In this document: positions 55,701 to 62,830 of the stretch, in pieces | How the letters are laid out: each line of letters opens with the position of its first letter | How positions within the stretch are numbered: the stretch's first letter is position 1 | From: Caldicellulosiruptor naganoensis | Lineage (GTDB): Bacteria; Bacillota; Thermoanaerobacteria; Caldicellulosiruptorales; Caldicellulosiruptoraceae | DNA: 64,000 nt | Assembly: GCF_026914285.1 (NCBI RefSeq) | Contig: NZ_CP113864.1 | Span: 62,001-126,000, forward strand | Direction of reading: 5' to 3' | Notes under the pieces: generated by a model | Told to the model about the DNA's origin: nothing | The model's input: the letters and a program-made list of their open reading frames with translations, nothing else | The model's database searches: none | Position numbers and translations under genes: made by a program

Positions 55701-56792
55701 GGATTTGGTTTTGTTTTCAAAGGGATAGAATTTGAAGATGATCAAAAGCTTTTAGAGTTTGCAAGGTCAAAGGAAAATGAGCTAAAAGAGTATTCTCAGA
55801 AGGATTTTTCTTCGATACTTCAGAGGCTTATGTCCATCCATTACACAACACAGATTCAGCTTGCAGAGTTTGGAGCAAACCTTGTTGATTGGAAGGACGA
55901 CAAGACAACCTACAAAAGGTATTTGTGGACTTGCAGAAAAGAGGGAAGATTTCTTTCACTTTACCAGTTTATAGATGAAATTGCAGCAGAGATTGCTGAG
56001 AAAAAGAACTTGATAACAGAGAGCGAAAGAGAGCTTTTTGAAGAGGTTTTGGCAAAGAACATAGGCTTTAAGATTTCAAGAAAAATCATGCTTGCTCAGG
56101 ACTGGGTTAAGAGGATGAACGAGCTTATGGCAAATTTGTCTACATCAAGTGGTCTTACATTCCGGCTCTCTTGGGAACAGAAAAGACAAGAGACAGAGGA
56201 TGAGCTTTCTACAGGTGAGCTGGTAAAGCTTTTAAGCAAGGACCCTCTTGCCGCAACAGATGAAGACAGAAACAAGATTGCAATGCATTTTAGGTCGCGC
56301 ATAGAAAAAGCAAAAAAGCACCAAGAAAACCCTGAAAATTTTGCAACACTCTATGAGATAATCAAAGAGATTCTTGATTACAGGCAGTGGTTTGAGTTCA
56401 GGCTCTACTACCAAAAGGTAGGGGAAAGCAGAAAAGAGCTTACAAACAATGCATTTGACAAGTTCTCTGGTGGTGAAAAAGCTCTTTCCATCTATGTCCC
56501 ACTTTTTGCAGCACTTTGTGCTAAATACCAAAGCGCTGCAAACTTTGCGCCGCGGATAATTGCGCTTGATGAGGCGTTTGCTGGTGTTGATGAGAACAAC
56601 ATTGAAAATATGTTTGATTTGATTGAAAAGCTTGAATTTGACTATATAATGAACTCTCAGGTTTTGTGGGGAGATTACAAAACAGTGCCAGGACTTTGCA
56701 TATACGAGCTTTTGAGAGAGAACAATCAGCCATCTGTTCTAAAAGTAAAGTATGTCTGGAACGGGTTTAAGAAGGTGTTGGTTGAGGTATGA
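52737..56792 (+). CDS. jetC: Wadjet type II protein JetC (SMC/MukB-like ATPase)
   Basis: 1351 residues from ATG 52737 (GGAGG 14 bases upstream). The N-terminal head has GRMLIRGPNGSGKSVTMQS, the Walker A motif, and RPE-type PSRLDSFGSNARKLEDYVLGE; both are typical of the TIGR02680 family. The middle consists of two long coiled coils around a hinge region (about residues 590-740). The C-terminal head has FDKFSGGEKALSIYVPLF, the ABC signature, and RIIALDEAFAGVDENN, Walker B with the catalytic Glu. It is the motor that extrudes DNA loops; Wadjet uses this to recognise small circular DNA. Intact, with no frameshift over 4 kb, unlike many genes in this window. Confidence 0.94.
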   Translation: MSKEHRWVLSRAGVFNYWYYDEEYFDFYEGRMLIRGPNGSGKSVTMQSFITLLLDGNYHPSRLDSFGSNARKLEDYVLGEQDISGKNESTAYLFLEFKKENIFVSIGMGMRAKIGSGVDCWYFVLTDNRRFGIDIFFYEKINGQKIPLTRRKFENLIGSGGKVFTSRRDYMQEVNKILFGFENVEDFENLIDLIIRVRAPKLSRDIKPDRICGILQESLPALSEGDLRSLSESIENMDKIQTELKNLEAIQSCLEKIKRAYDEYNRFLMYQRISQLIESHKKLTKATKEYEMLSGHVQKLTDMELKLRNSLDSIEKEEQALKFRLESIKESDIFKLQQRYVELNAEIEDLENQKTLKLSSLNDHMQRLSQADADIKRTKHQLLNSQNLIKDYIEQSKKLLESLNMQRFSDVLDIFEKGEQKSLDIIKNELAKSIAEVEKALKNYDTLQDVQKDLDIQLRKLDRSKNDLQKYQNELNLLILQLEDAKNLLKSKIKSYFDQNQVLKAEFDDITLMFQLINTISQKGEYEGVKKILNDVYNRHYLSISDNLRKLEFEMNLLKERIKDKKKRIEEIQSQKDEFIPSSEKQKKVRQRLLEKGVPFVPFYMAVDFKPGIDERLKAVIEDALFELGILNALIVPEKYKNEIDGLLEDEKEVVLFPKPAYFSHTLNEYLEVANFENAEGLINEVAAVIDSIHINPVDDGIYVCEDGRFGNGILKGKTTTHEQARYIGIENRRRYKQMLILQLEEEIQNLTKELEEKKAEANFLKSQLEVLELEKKNFPTSADLDTAFDMIDGVEKNISKLQIEIEALEERIKELTNKQNLLKYEISLIATKLSLPSSKEVFAKAKQDANALSSLLLRLETEALHKQEIEKTHQSLNRLYEQIKESVDTLNGDVHRISEKLDVLKLHKEEIEKRLSSEDAQRLFDEQKRAFERLENIPAERKRLNEELFEVTSQKAAAEQKLEFSKQELKSIESEYELASATLKIELGFGFVFKGIEFEDDQKLLEFARSKENELKEYSQKDFSSILQRLMSIHYTTQIQLAEFGANLVDWKDDKTTYKRYLWTCRKEGRFLSLYQFIDEIAAEIAEKKNLITESERELFEEVLAKNIGFKISRKIMLAQDWVKRMNELMANLSTSSGLTFRLSWEQKRQETEDELSTGELVKLLSKDPLAATDEDRNKIAMHFRSRIEKAKKHQENPENFATLYEIIKEILDYRQWFEFRLYYQKVGESRKELTNNAFDKFSGGEKALSIYVPLFAALCAKYQSAANFAPRIIALDEAFAGVDENNIENMFDLIEKLEFDYIMNSQVLWGDYKTVPGLCIYELLRENNQPSVLKVKYVWNGFKKVLVEV

Positions 56793-58045
56793 CAAAAAAT
56801 AAGATTTTCGATGAATGTGTTGAGTACTTTTCGCAACCAGGATTTAAGCGTGCGCTGGAGCTTATTCATAGGAAGTATAGGTCTTTGGGGAGATTTTCTG
56901 GCAAGATTATTCTGGAAAATCCGTCCGAAGAGGAAAAAGAGGCTTTGTCACGGTATCTTAGAAGGGTTTTGAGAGGCGAGAAGGTTGTCATTGATGTGAA
57001 AGACTTTGCCGTGACAAAGTTTCAGGACACTAAGTTCTCAGGGCTTGATTTTAAAAGCATCTTGTCAGCAGTTTTGAGAAAAGAGGTTATCACCAAAAAA
57101 GAAGAAAAGGAGTTAGAAAATGAAAGGGTATCAAACTTTTTCAAAAATTTGTCAGCACATTTTGACAATGATGAAAATGCTGCAGTGGTTTTAAATGTCT
57201 TTAAAGAAAATTTCAAATCATTTGAAAGCTTTTACAAAAAGTATTCACAAAAAGAGTTTTTAGAGATAATGAAAAAGGTCATAGAAGCAATTTTAAAAAA
57301 ACCACAAAGCCCTGAGACTTTGGCTATTTTTGCAACAAGGGTTACAGGCAACCCTCACTTTTTTGACGATGAGCAAGATGCAGGAAAGATATTTTTAAGG
57401 CTTTTGAGTATTATAAATGGAAGAGAGTTTCCCCAAAATGCAGAGGAAAAATCAGAACTGCTTTTTGATAACAACATCTTGATTGATGAGCTTTCAAACT
57501 GGTGCCTTTTGTATAACATTGGCGGATATAATGAAGAGGGGAAAGAAGATGAGGGGCTCAAGTACTTTAGCAATCAAAAAAAGCCTATTATCTTACCACT
57601 TTATACTGTAAAGGATTATAAAGGATTTTTTGCATACTCAAATAAGCTTGTGGTTGTTGAAAACCCCGCTGTATTTTCTGCAATTGTGCAAAGAGTCCCG
57701 GCCATTTCTGCTGTGTGCACAAATGGGCACCTGAGGCTCTCAAGCAAGATAATCATTGGAAGCATTGCAAAGACAGATATACCTTTGCTGTACTCAGGCG
57801 ACTTTGACCCAGAAGGGCTTTTGATTGCAGACAAAGTAATTCAAAACTTTGGTGCAAGGCCACTTTGTATGGATGAAAACCACTATCTTTTGGCATTGTC
57901 TGAAAATAAGATAGATGAAAGGCGCTTAGAGATGTTAAAGAATGTAAAAAGTGCTCAACTACAAAGCGTCTGCCAGAAGATGAAGGAGCTTCAGCTTGCT
58001 GGGTATCAGGAGAGGATTGTGGATAGGATTGTTGAAGAATTGTAA
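56789..58045 (+). CDS. jetD: Wadjet type II nuclease subunit JetD (Toprim)
   Basis: 418 residues from ATG 56789, overlapping jetC by 4 bases. The N-terminus (CVEYFSQPGFKRALELIHRKYRSLGRFSG) matches the TIGR02679 family. The C-terminal Toprim domain shows the conserved Glu in LVVVENPAVFSAI and the DxD motif in LLYSGDFDPEGLLIADK, as in topoisomerase VI and Spo11. JetD cuts plasmid DNA once the SMC complex has stalled. With jetA-C it completes a type II Wadjet locus. About 120 bases without features follow before the sensor kinase gene. Confidence 0.93.
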   Translation: MTKNKIFDECVEYFSQPGFKRALELIHRKYRSLGRFSGKIILENPSEEEKEALSRYLRRVLRGEKVVIDVKDFAVTKFQDTKFSGLDFKSILSAVLRKEVITKKEEKELENERVSNFFKNLSAHFDNDENAAVVLNVFKENFKSFESFYKKYSQKEFLEIMKKVIEAILKKPQSPETLAIFATRVTGNPHFFDDEQDAGKIFLRLLSIINGREFPQNAEEKSELLFDNNILIDELSNWCLLYNIGGYNEEGKEDEGLKYFSNQKKPIILPLYTVKDYKGFFAYSNKLVVVENPAVFSAIVQRVPAISAVCTNGHLRLSSKIIIGSIAKTDIPLLYSGDFDPEGLLIADKVIQNFGARPLCMDENHYLLALSENKIDERRLEMLKNVKSAQLQSVCQKMKELQLAGYQERIVDRIVEEL

Positions 58046-58168
58046 AATTAATATTTGAACAAACAAAAAAATTCCGCAGATAGTGCTAATTAAAAATGCT
58101 ATTAAGAGTCTCTGAGGGGCTGGTATGTATTGAACAGCTCCTTTTAATTTCGGTATTTCAATGTGTGG

Positions 58169-59521
58169 TTAACATTTGAGCTTTACAATGAACTCAGCAC
58201 CTTCTCCTTTTTTGCTAAACACACTAATTTCACCATTGTGCATTTGTATTATTTCTTTTACTATTGACAAACCAAGTCCGCCTATTCCTTTTTTGGTATT
58301 GGTACGGTAAAATCTATTGAAAATGTATGGCAAGTCTGCATCATCAATTCCTTCACCATCATCTTTGATTGATATTTCGATATAATCGTATTTTTTATCA
58401 GCTTTTACATAGATGTTTCCTGTGTCCTTTGTATGATGAATTGCGTTTATAATAATATTACTAAAAGCTCTTTTTAAAAGTTTAGCATCGCCTTTTAATC
58501 CAATATCATCTTCAAAAACCCAAAACTTTCTATTTCCTTTAATAATGTTTAATTCGGCAACAATTTCACTAAAAAGATTTTTTAAGCTTATAGGTTGAAT
58601 ATTCAACTGAATTGTACCCGATTGCAATTTTGATAATTCAAGAATTTCATTTATAAGATTATTCAAACGCTCAGCTTCTTCCATGATTAAACTGGCATAT
58701 TCTTTGATTTGGTCTTTTTCTAATATGTCATCATATATTGCTTCAGCATAACTTTTTATGATGCTCAGCGGAGTTCTCAATTCATGAGTTGTATTTGCTA
58801 TAAAGTCCCTCCTTAGCTTTTCGGTTTTAGAAAGATTTTGAGCCATAAATGTGATAGTTTTTGCAAGCTCACCAATTTCATCTTTGTTTTTAACATCAAT
58901 TTTAACGTTATAATCTCCCTTTGCTATAGCTTTGGCAGCATCAATGATTTTAAGAATGGGTTTTGTAAATAAACTGCTAAGCGCATATGCACCAATGATT
59001 GATGCCAAAAGAGCAGCGATAAAAAGGATAAAGATTTGATTTTTGACATTTCGAACGTCATTTTGAATGTCATGCAAAGGTGTATGAATAAATATTGCCG
59101 CTATGATCTTGTTATTGTTAATTATAGGCATTCCTAAGGTAATTAATGTACTTCCTTGAAATGTTTTTTGGTCTGTCCGGTAGATAGTTTTTCCTGATAA
59201 AACATCTAAAATTATTTGTCTTTCAATATTCCTTGTTCTTCCAAACATAAACCTGCCATAAGATTCTATGATGTTACCATTTGCATTATAAATTGAGACT
59301 CTACCGTTTATAATATTAGCTATATTATTTGCTTCACTTGAATAATCAAAGTTATTTTTAAATTTATAAGAAATGTCTTTTGCATATTGAATCATTCTAT
59401 TTTTTAGATTAGCTTTAAAACCACTTGTGACAATATTTCCTTGAAGAAAAAAGCTTAAACCTAACATAAACAAAAGCAAAATAGTAGTATAAATCAATAG
59501 TTTAAAACTTATCCTTCTCAT
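58169..59521 (-). CDS. Membrane sensor histidine kinase
   Basis: 450 residues from ATG 59521. N-terminal span (LLIYTTILLLFMLGLSFFL), an extracytoplasmic sensor domain of about 130 residues, a second span near 163-185 (IFILFIAALLASIIGAYAL), a HAMP domain, the HisKA motif ANTTHELRTPLS with His246, and an HATPase domain with N, G1 and G2 boxes (NAIHHT, DDGEGIDDADL, GGLGLSIVKEI). It phosphorylates the response regulator encoded just upstream, overlapping it by 4 bases. The ligand is unknown; the divergent DUF2680 gene may be its target. Confidence 0.94.
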   Translation of the reverse strand: MRRISFKLLIYTTILLLFMLGLSFFLQGNIVTSGFKANLKNRMIQYAKDISYKFKNNFDYSSEANNIANIINGRVSIYNANGNIIESYGRFMFGRTRNIERQIILDVLSGKTIYRTDQKTFQGSTLITLGMPIINNNKIIAAIFIHTPLHDIQNDVRNVKNQIFILFIAALLASIIGAYALSSLFTKPILKIIDAAKAIAKGDYNVKIDVKNKDEIGELAKTITFMAQNLSKTEKLRRDFIANTTHELRTPLSIIKSYAEAIYDDILEKDQIKEYASLIMEEAERLNNLINEILELSKLQSGTIQLNIQPISLKNLFSEIVAELNIIKGNRKFWVFEDDIGLKGDAKLLKRAFSNIIINAIHHTKDTGNIYVKADKKYDYIEISIKDDGEGIDDADLPYIFNRFYRTNTKKGIGGLGLSIVKEIIQMHNGEISVFSKKGEGAEFIVKLKC

Positions 59522-60183
59522 TTTTTCACCTCAAACTTATATCCATAACCTCTTACTGTTTTAATGTAATCTCTGAGATCTCCGAGCTTCTCTCTGAGGT
59601 TTTTAATATGTGTATCCACAGTTCTAAGATCACCATAATATTCATAACCCCATACACTATTTAAAATCTGCTCTCTTGAAAGGGCAATGTTTTGCCTTTC
59701 ATATAGGTACAATAAAAGTTCATATTCTTTTTGAGTTAGATTCACTCTTTGACCTTTTACATATACCTCTCTTGCTGCTTTGTCGATGAACAAAATGTCA
59801 TCTGAACTGGGCTTTTTAGTTCTCTTTAAAATTGCCTTTACACGTGCAACAATTTCTTTTGGGCTGACAGGCTTTACAACATAGTCATCAGCACCAAGTT
59901 CGAATCCAAATATCTTATCATCATCCTCTCCACGAGCTGTTAGCATTATAACTGGCGTATCGTCCTTTTTCCTTATTTCTCTCAACACACTCCAGCCATC
60001 TTTTTGGGGTAACATCACATCTAAGATTACAACAGAGTACATTGAAGGTTGAAATTTTTCGATTGCTTCGTTTCCGTCCGATGCTTCTTCTACTTCAAAC
60101 CCTTCTTTTTCAAGATATAACTTTATTATTTTTCTGAGCTTTTCTTCATCTTCAATCAGCAGTATCTTCAACCTATAACTCAC
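59518..60183 (-). CDS. OmpR-family response regulator
   Basis: 221 residues. The receiver domain has Asp55 in VVILDVMLPQKDGW, with the acidic pocket EDEE near the N-terminus and Lys in DYVVKPVSP. The C-terminal winged helix (TQKEYELLLYLYERQ, VDTHIKNLREKLG, TVRGYGYKF) binds direct repeats as a dimer. Transcribed with its kinase, and divergent from a secreted DUF2680 protein. The regularly spaced TTCACA sites in the intergenic region are the probable binding sites. Confidence 0.95.
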   Translation of the reverse strand: MSYRLKILLIEDEEKLRKIIKLYLEKEGFEVEEASDGNEAIEKFQPSMYSVVILDVMLPQKDGWSVLREIRKKDDTPVIMLTARGEDDDKIFGFELGADDYVVKPVSPKEIVARVKAILKRTKKPSSDDILFIDKAAREVYVKGQRVNLTQKEYELLLYLYERQNIALSREQILNSVWGYEYYGDLRTVDTHIKNLREKLGDLRDYIKTVRGYGYKFEVKK

Positions 60184-60291
60184 TCCTTGTGAATTTTAGA
60201 TGTGAACAACCATAATTCCTTAAATAAATTTTACCAAAGATTTGAGAAAAAATCTTCATTTTCAAAAGACAATTTATTTAAAAAGATTTTC

Positions 60292-60330
60292 TTCACAAAA
60301 ACTCCACAATTTCTTCACATCAGTTTCACA
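60292..60330. promoter_or_regulatory. Four TTCACA-type direct repeats spaced exactly 11 bp: predicted response-regulator operator
   Basis: TTCACA at 60292, TCCACA at 60303, TTCACA at 60314 and TTCACA at 60325: each start is 11 bases after the previous, one helical turn. OmpR-family dimers bind such tandem half-sites. A TATATT box at 60340-60345 lies just downstream on the side of the DUF2680 gene, placing the sites over the -35 region, consistent with activation. Confidence 0.8.
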
Positions 60331-60389
60331 AAATACCTTTATATTTAAACTTGCAAAACAAAATTTTAGTTTTTAGGAGGTTGATTCAA

Positions 60390-60941
60390 ATGAAAAGAAG
60401 AATAGGTTTTGTGGTAGCGGTGGCTTTATTAGTGCTTGCCCTGAACTTAGCTGCTTTTGCCGCAACAAGTGTTTCAAACACCAATCCAGCATCAGCAACT
60501 AATACCACAGTTTTGCACATGGCAAGAGGATATGGTGCTCAGTTTATGGCATCAATTGTAGCAAAGCTGACAGGTCTTACAGTTGATGAGGTTGTATATT
60601 TGAGGTCACAAGGTCAGACTTTCTACCAGATAGCTTTGTCAAAAGGTGTGACAGCTGAGAAGTTTAAAAGTGCTGTATATCAGGAAAAAGCTGCTTTAGT
60701 TGACCAAAAAGTAAAAGATGGCGTTATTACAAAAGAACAGGCAGATGCAATAAAGGCACAGATGAAAGCACGAATTGACAGCTGCAACGGACAGGGCTAC
60801 GCAAACAGACCACAAACAGGGTATGGACTATTTGGTGGGAAAAATGTCCAAAAGCAGGGTATTGGACAAGGTAAAGGTATTGGCTACGGCAGAGGTATGA
60901 GAGGTTTTGTAAATGGTAATTCTTCAAGTCAATCAAAATAA
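60390..60941 (+). CDS. Secreted DUF2680-family protein
   Basis: 183 residues from ATG 60390, chosen because AGGAGG stands 11 bases upstream; the frame is open from 60351 but lacks a site there. The N-terminus is a cleavable signal peptide (RIGFVVAVALLVLALNLAAFAA). The DUF2680-like helical body contains LTGLTVDEVVYLRSQGQTFYQIALSKG and VKDGVITKEQADAIKAQM, and the tail is Gly/Gln/Asn-rich. Proteins of this kind are exported and small; function is not known. Probably controlled by the divergent two-component system. Confidence 0.85.
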   Translation: MKRRIGFVVAVALLVLALNLAAFAATSVSNTNPASATNTTVLHMARGYGAQFMASIVAKLTGLTVDEVVYLRSQGQTFYQIALSKGVTAEKFKSAVYQEKAALVDQKVKDGVITKEQADAIKAQMKARIDSCNGQGYANRPQTGYGLFGGKNVQKQGIGQGKGIGYGRGMRGFVNGNSSSQSK

Positions 60942-60956
60942 GTAAGTAGACATTTG

Positions 60957-60990
60957 GGCTTAGCAGGGTGTTTTTGCTCTGCTAAGCCTA
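60957..60990 (+). terminator. Hairpin after the DUF2680 gene (weak terminator)
   Basis: GGCTTAGCAG (60957) pairs perfectly with CTGCTAAGCC (60979-60988). The T tract is poor (TATTAATT), so partial read-through into the next gene is possible. Confidence 0.6.
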
Positions 60991-61016
60991 TTAATTAAGA
61001 AAGGGGAGGAGTTACT

Positions 61017-61718
61017 TTGAAAAAATCTACAAAAAAAAATGAAATCAATAAATATCTCAGGCTTTTTTCTCAAATATTGTTTTTTACTATTATTCTAATT
61101 ATTGCAATAATTCACTCTTTAGCTGAAAAAGGAGTGGCAATTAAAATACCTTTTTTCTCTAAAGCATCATTACATAGTTTATGTCCATTTGGTGGTGTGG
61201 TCTCAGTATATCAACTTATTACTAAAGGAACTTTTGTTCAAAAAATTCATGAATCGTCATTTGTATTGTTAGCTATTGTAACTGTCTTATCAATTCTTTT
61301 TGGATCAATATTTTGTGGCTTTATATGTCCATTTGGTTCAGTGCAAGAATGGATAGGTAAATTAGGTAAGATGATTTTTAAGAAGAGGTTTAATAAATTT
61401 ATTCCTTCAAAATATGACAGATATTTTAGATATTTTAGATATGTCGTACTTTTATGGGTTGTATATATAACAGCTAAAACAGGCACTTTAGTTTTTGCAA
61501 ATATTGATCCTTATCATACATTATTTACATTTTGGACTGGTGAAGTGGCTATACAGGCTTTGATTTTCCTCATAGTCATAATTATACTTTCTTTTATTAT
61601 TGAAAGACCTTTTTGCAAATATTTTTGTCCGCTCGGCGCTTTTATTGGATTGTTTAATCTAATAAGAATTAGGTTGTTGAATAAAAAATATTACCAGCAA
61701 TGCATAAAACAAACATAA
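61017..61718 (+). CDS. 4Fe-4S membrane protein (NapH-like), C-terminally truncated
   Basis: 233 residues from TTG 61017 behind GGGGAGGAG. Hydrophobic spans alternate with the Cys motifs of polyferredoxin-like membrane proteins: HSLCPFGGVVSVY, CGFICPFGSVQEW and ERPFCKYFCPLGAFIGL. Family members normally go on with one or two CxxCxxCxxxCP ferredoxin clusters; here the protein ends QQCIKQT just before an IS remnant, so the cluster-binding end seems lost. Known members pass electrons across the membrane. It lies downstream of the DUF2680 gene on the same strand. Confidence 0.75.
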   Translation: MKKSTKKNEINKYLRLFSQILFFTIILIIAIIHSLAEKGVAIKIPFFSKASLHSLCPFGGVVSVYQLITKGTFVQKIHESSFVLLAIVTVLSILFGSIFCGFICPFGSVQEWIGKLGKMIFKKRFNKFIPSKYDRYFRYFRYVVLLWVVYITAKTGTLVFANIDPYHTLFTFWTGEVAIQALIFLIVIIILSFIIERPFCKYFCPLGAFIGLFNLIRIRLLNKKYYQQCIKQT

Positions 61719-61737
61719 ATTATTGATTCCATTCATA

Positions 61738-62775
61738 AGCGAAAGAAAACTTTTTACCTTCTAACTTTCTAAGAAGTTGCTCAAACAGCTTAGTATCCAA
61801 TCAATATACCTTTTATAATTTCTAAATCCCTTGAGCCTTACATTCTCAAGATTATTTTCACCTTTTAATTTGCTAAGTAGTCTTTCAATCTTTGTTCTCT
61901 GCCTGGATAACTTTTTACCCTCTTCAGTTTCTAAAAATCTTATGTTCTTGCTTTTAAAACTATTGCTAACATTGTTTATATCTTTCATGTTTCTTTTGTT
62001 TATCCCGGCAACAAATTTAACTTTAAGCTCATTTGCTATATTAAACTATTCTACTACAATCGTATCCCGCATCTGCTAATACAATCTCACAGCCAAAGAG
62101 CCCCATGCCCTATACAAAAGCTCTTCTTGTCGCACGTCTATTAATTTGTCCCTGTTAAAATCCAGAAAAGTGGTATTACTTCTTCTTTACCTGTACACAA
62201 AAGATGTAATTTGTATCCCCTATAAAATCCTATTGTAATATGTATACCTATTTTTGCTTCTGAATCATTTTTGGCACTTCTAAGCGGCGTAGAGTCTACT
62301 ATCACTATACTCATATCAGGTTCTATTTCAGCTATTAATACATCTTTTATATCTTGCATGTATTCTTCTTCTATTTTTCTTGATAACTTTGCAAAATATG
62401 AATAGTCCGGACTTTCTTCTATACCTACTACTTGCTTAAACTCTTTGTTTTGATTTATTCGATATTCTAATTCTCTGAAACTCTTTATCCCCTTTTTAAC
62501 TTTATAAACCAAACAAGCTATTATCTGAAACAGATTAAATTTCCTCGGTCGTCCCCTTCTATTTTGCTTTATCTTCCTCGATAAAACTTCAGTAACCTTT
62601 TTATTACAAAAAGCAGCTTTGAAAATTTCTCATTTTGTGATTTAATATTCATGTATATCTTTTCCTCCTTGTGTTTTTTTGTGGTTTTCTCTTAAATTAA
62701 AATTATAACACAAGGAGGATTTTTTCTTTTGTTACTATGTTTACTCTATATGGTTATTTCTTTTATTCAACAACC
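61738..62775 (-). mobile_element. Decayed DDE-type IS with broken transposase gene
   Basis: On the minus strand the transposase starts at ATG 62652 behind AAGGAGG and is broken: MNIKSQNEKFSK...YRGR-stop, then a shifted RKIKQNRRGRPRKFN leading into 62141-62512 (SFRELEYRINQNKEF, MSIVIVDSTPLRSAKNDSEAKIG, with one catalytic Asp) and, after more stops, 61761-61988 (the C-terminus with TKIERLLSKLKGENN). Related fragments are at 20735-21145 and 14867-14945. The left end begins near TTGTTGAATAAAA at about 62775. I could not fix the terminal repeats or a target duplication. The insertion probably cut off the end of the 4Fe-4S gene. Confidence 0.78.
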
Positions 62776-62830
62776 TCAATTATATTTTTTTTAACTAAAA
62801 CTTTTATAAAAACTATTAAGGACAATAAAC

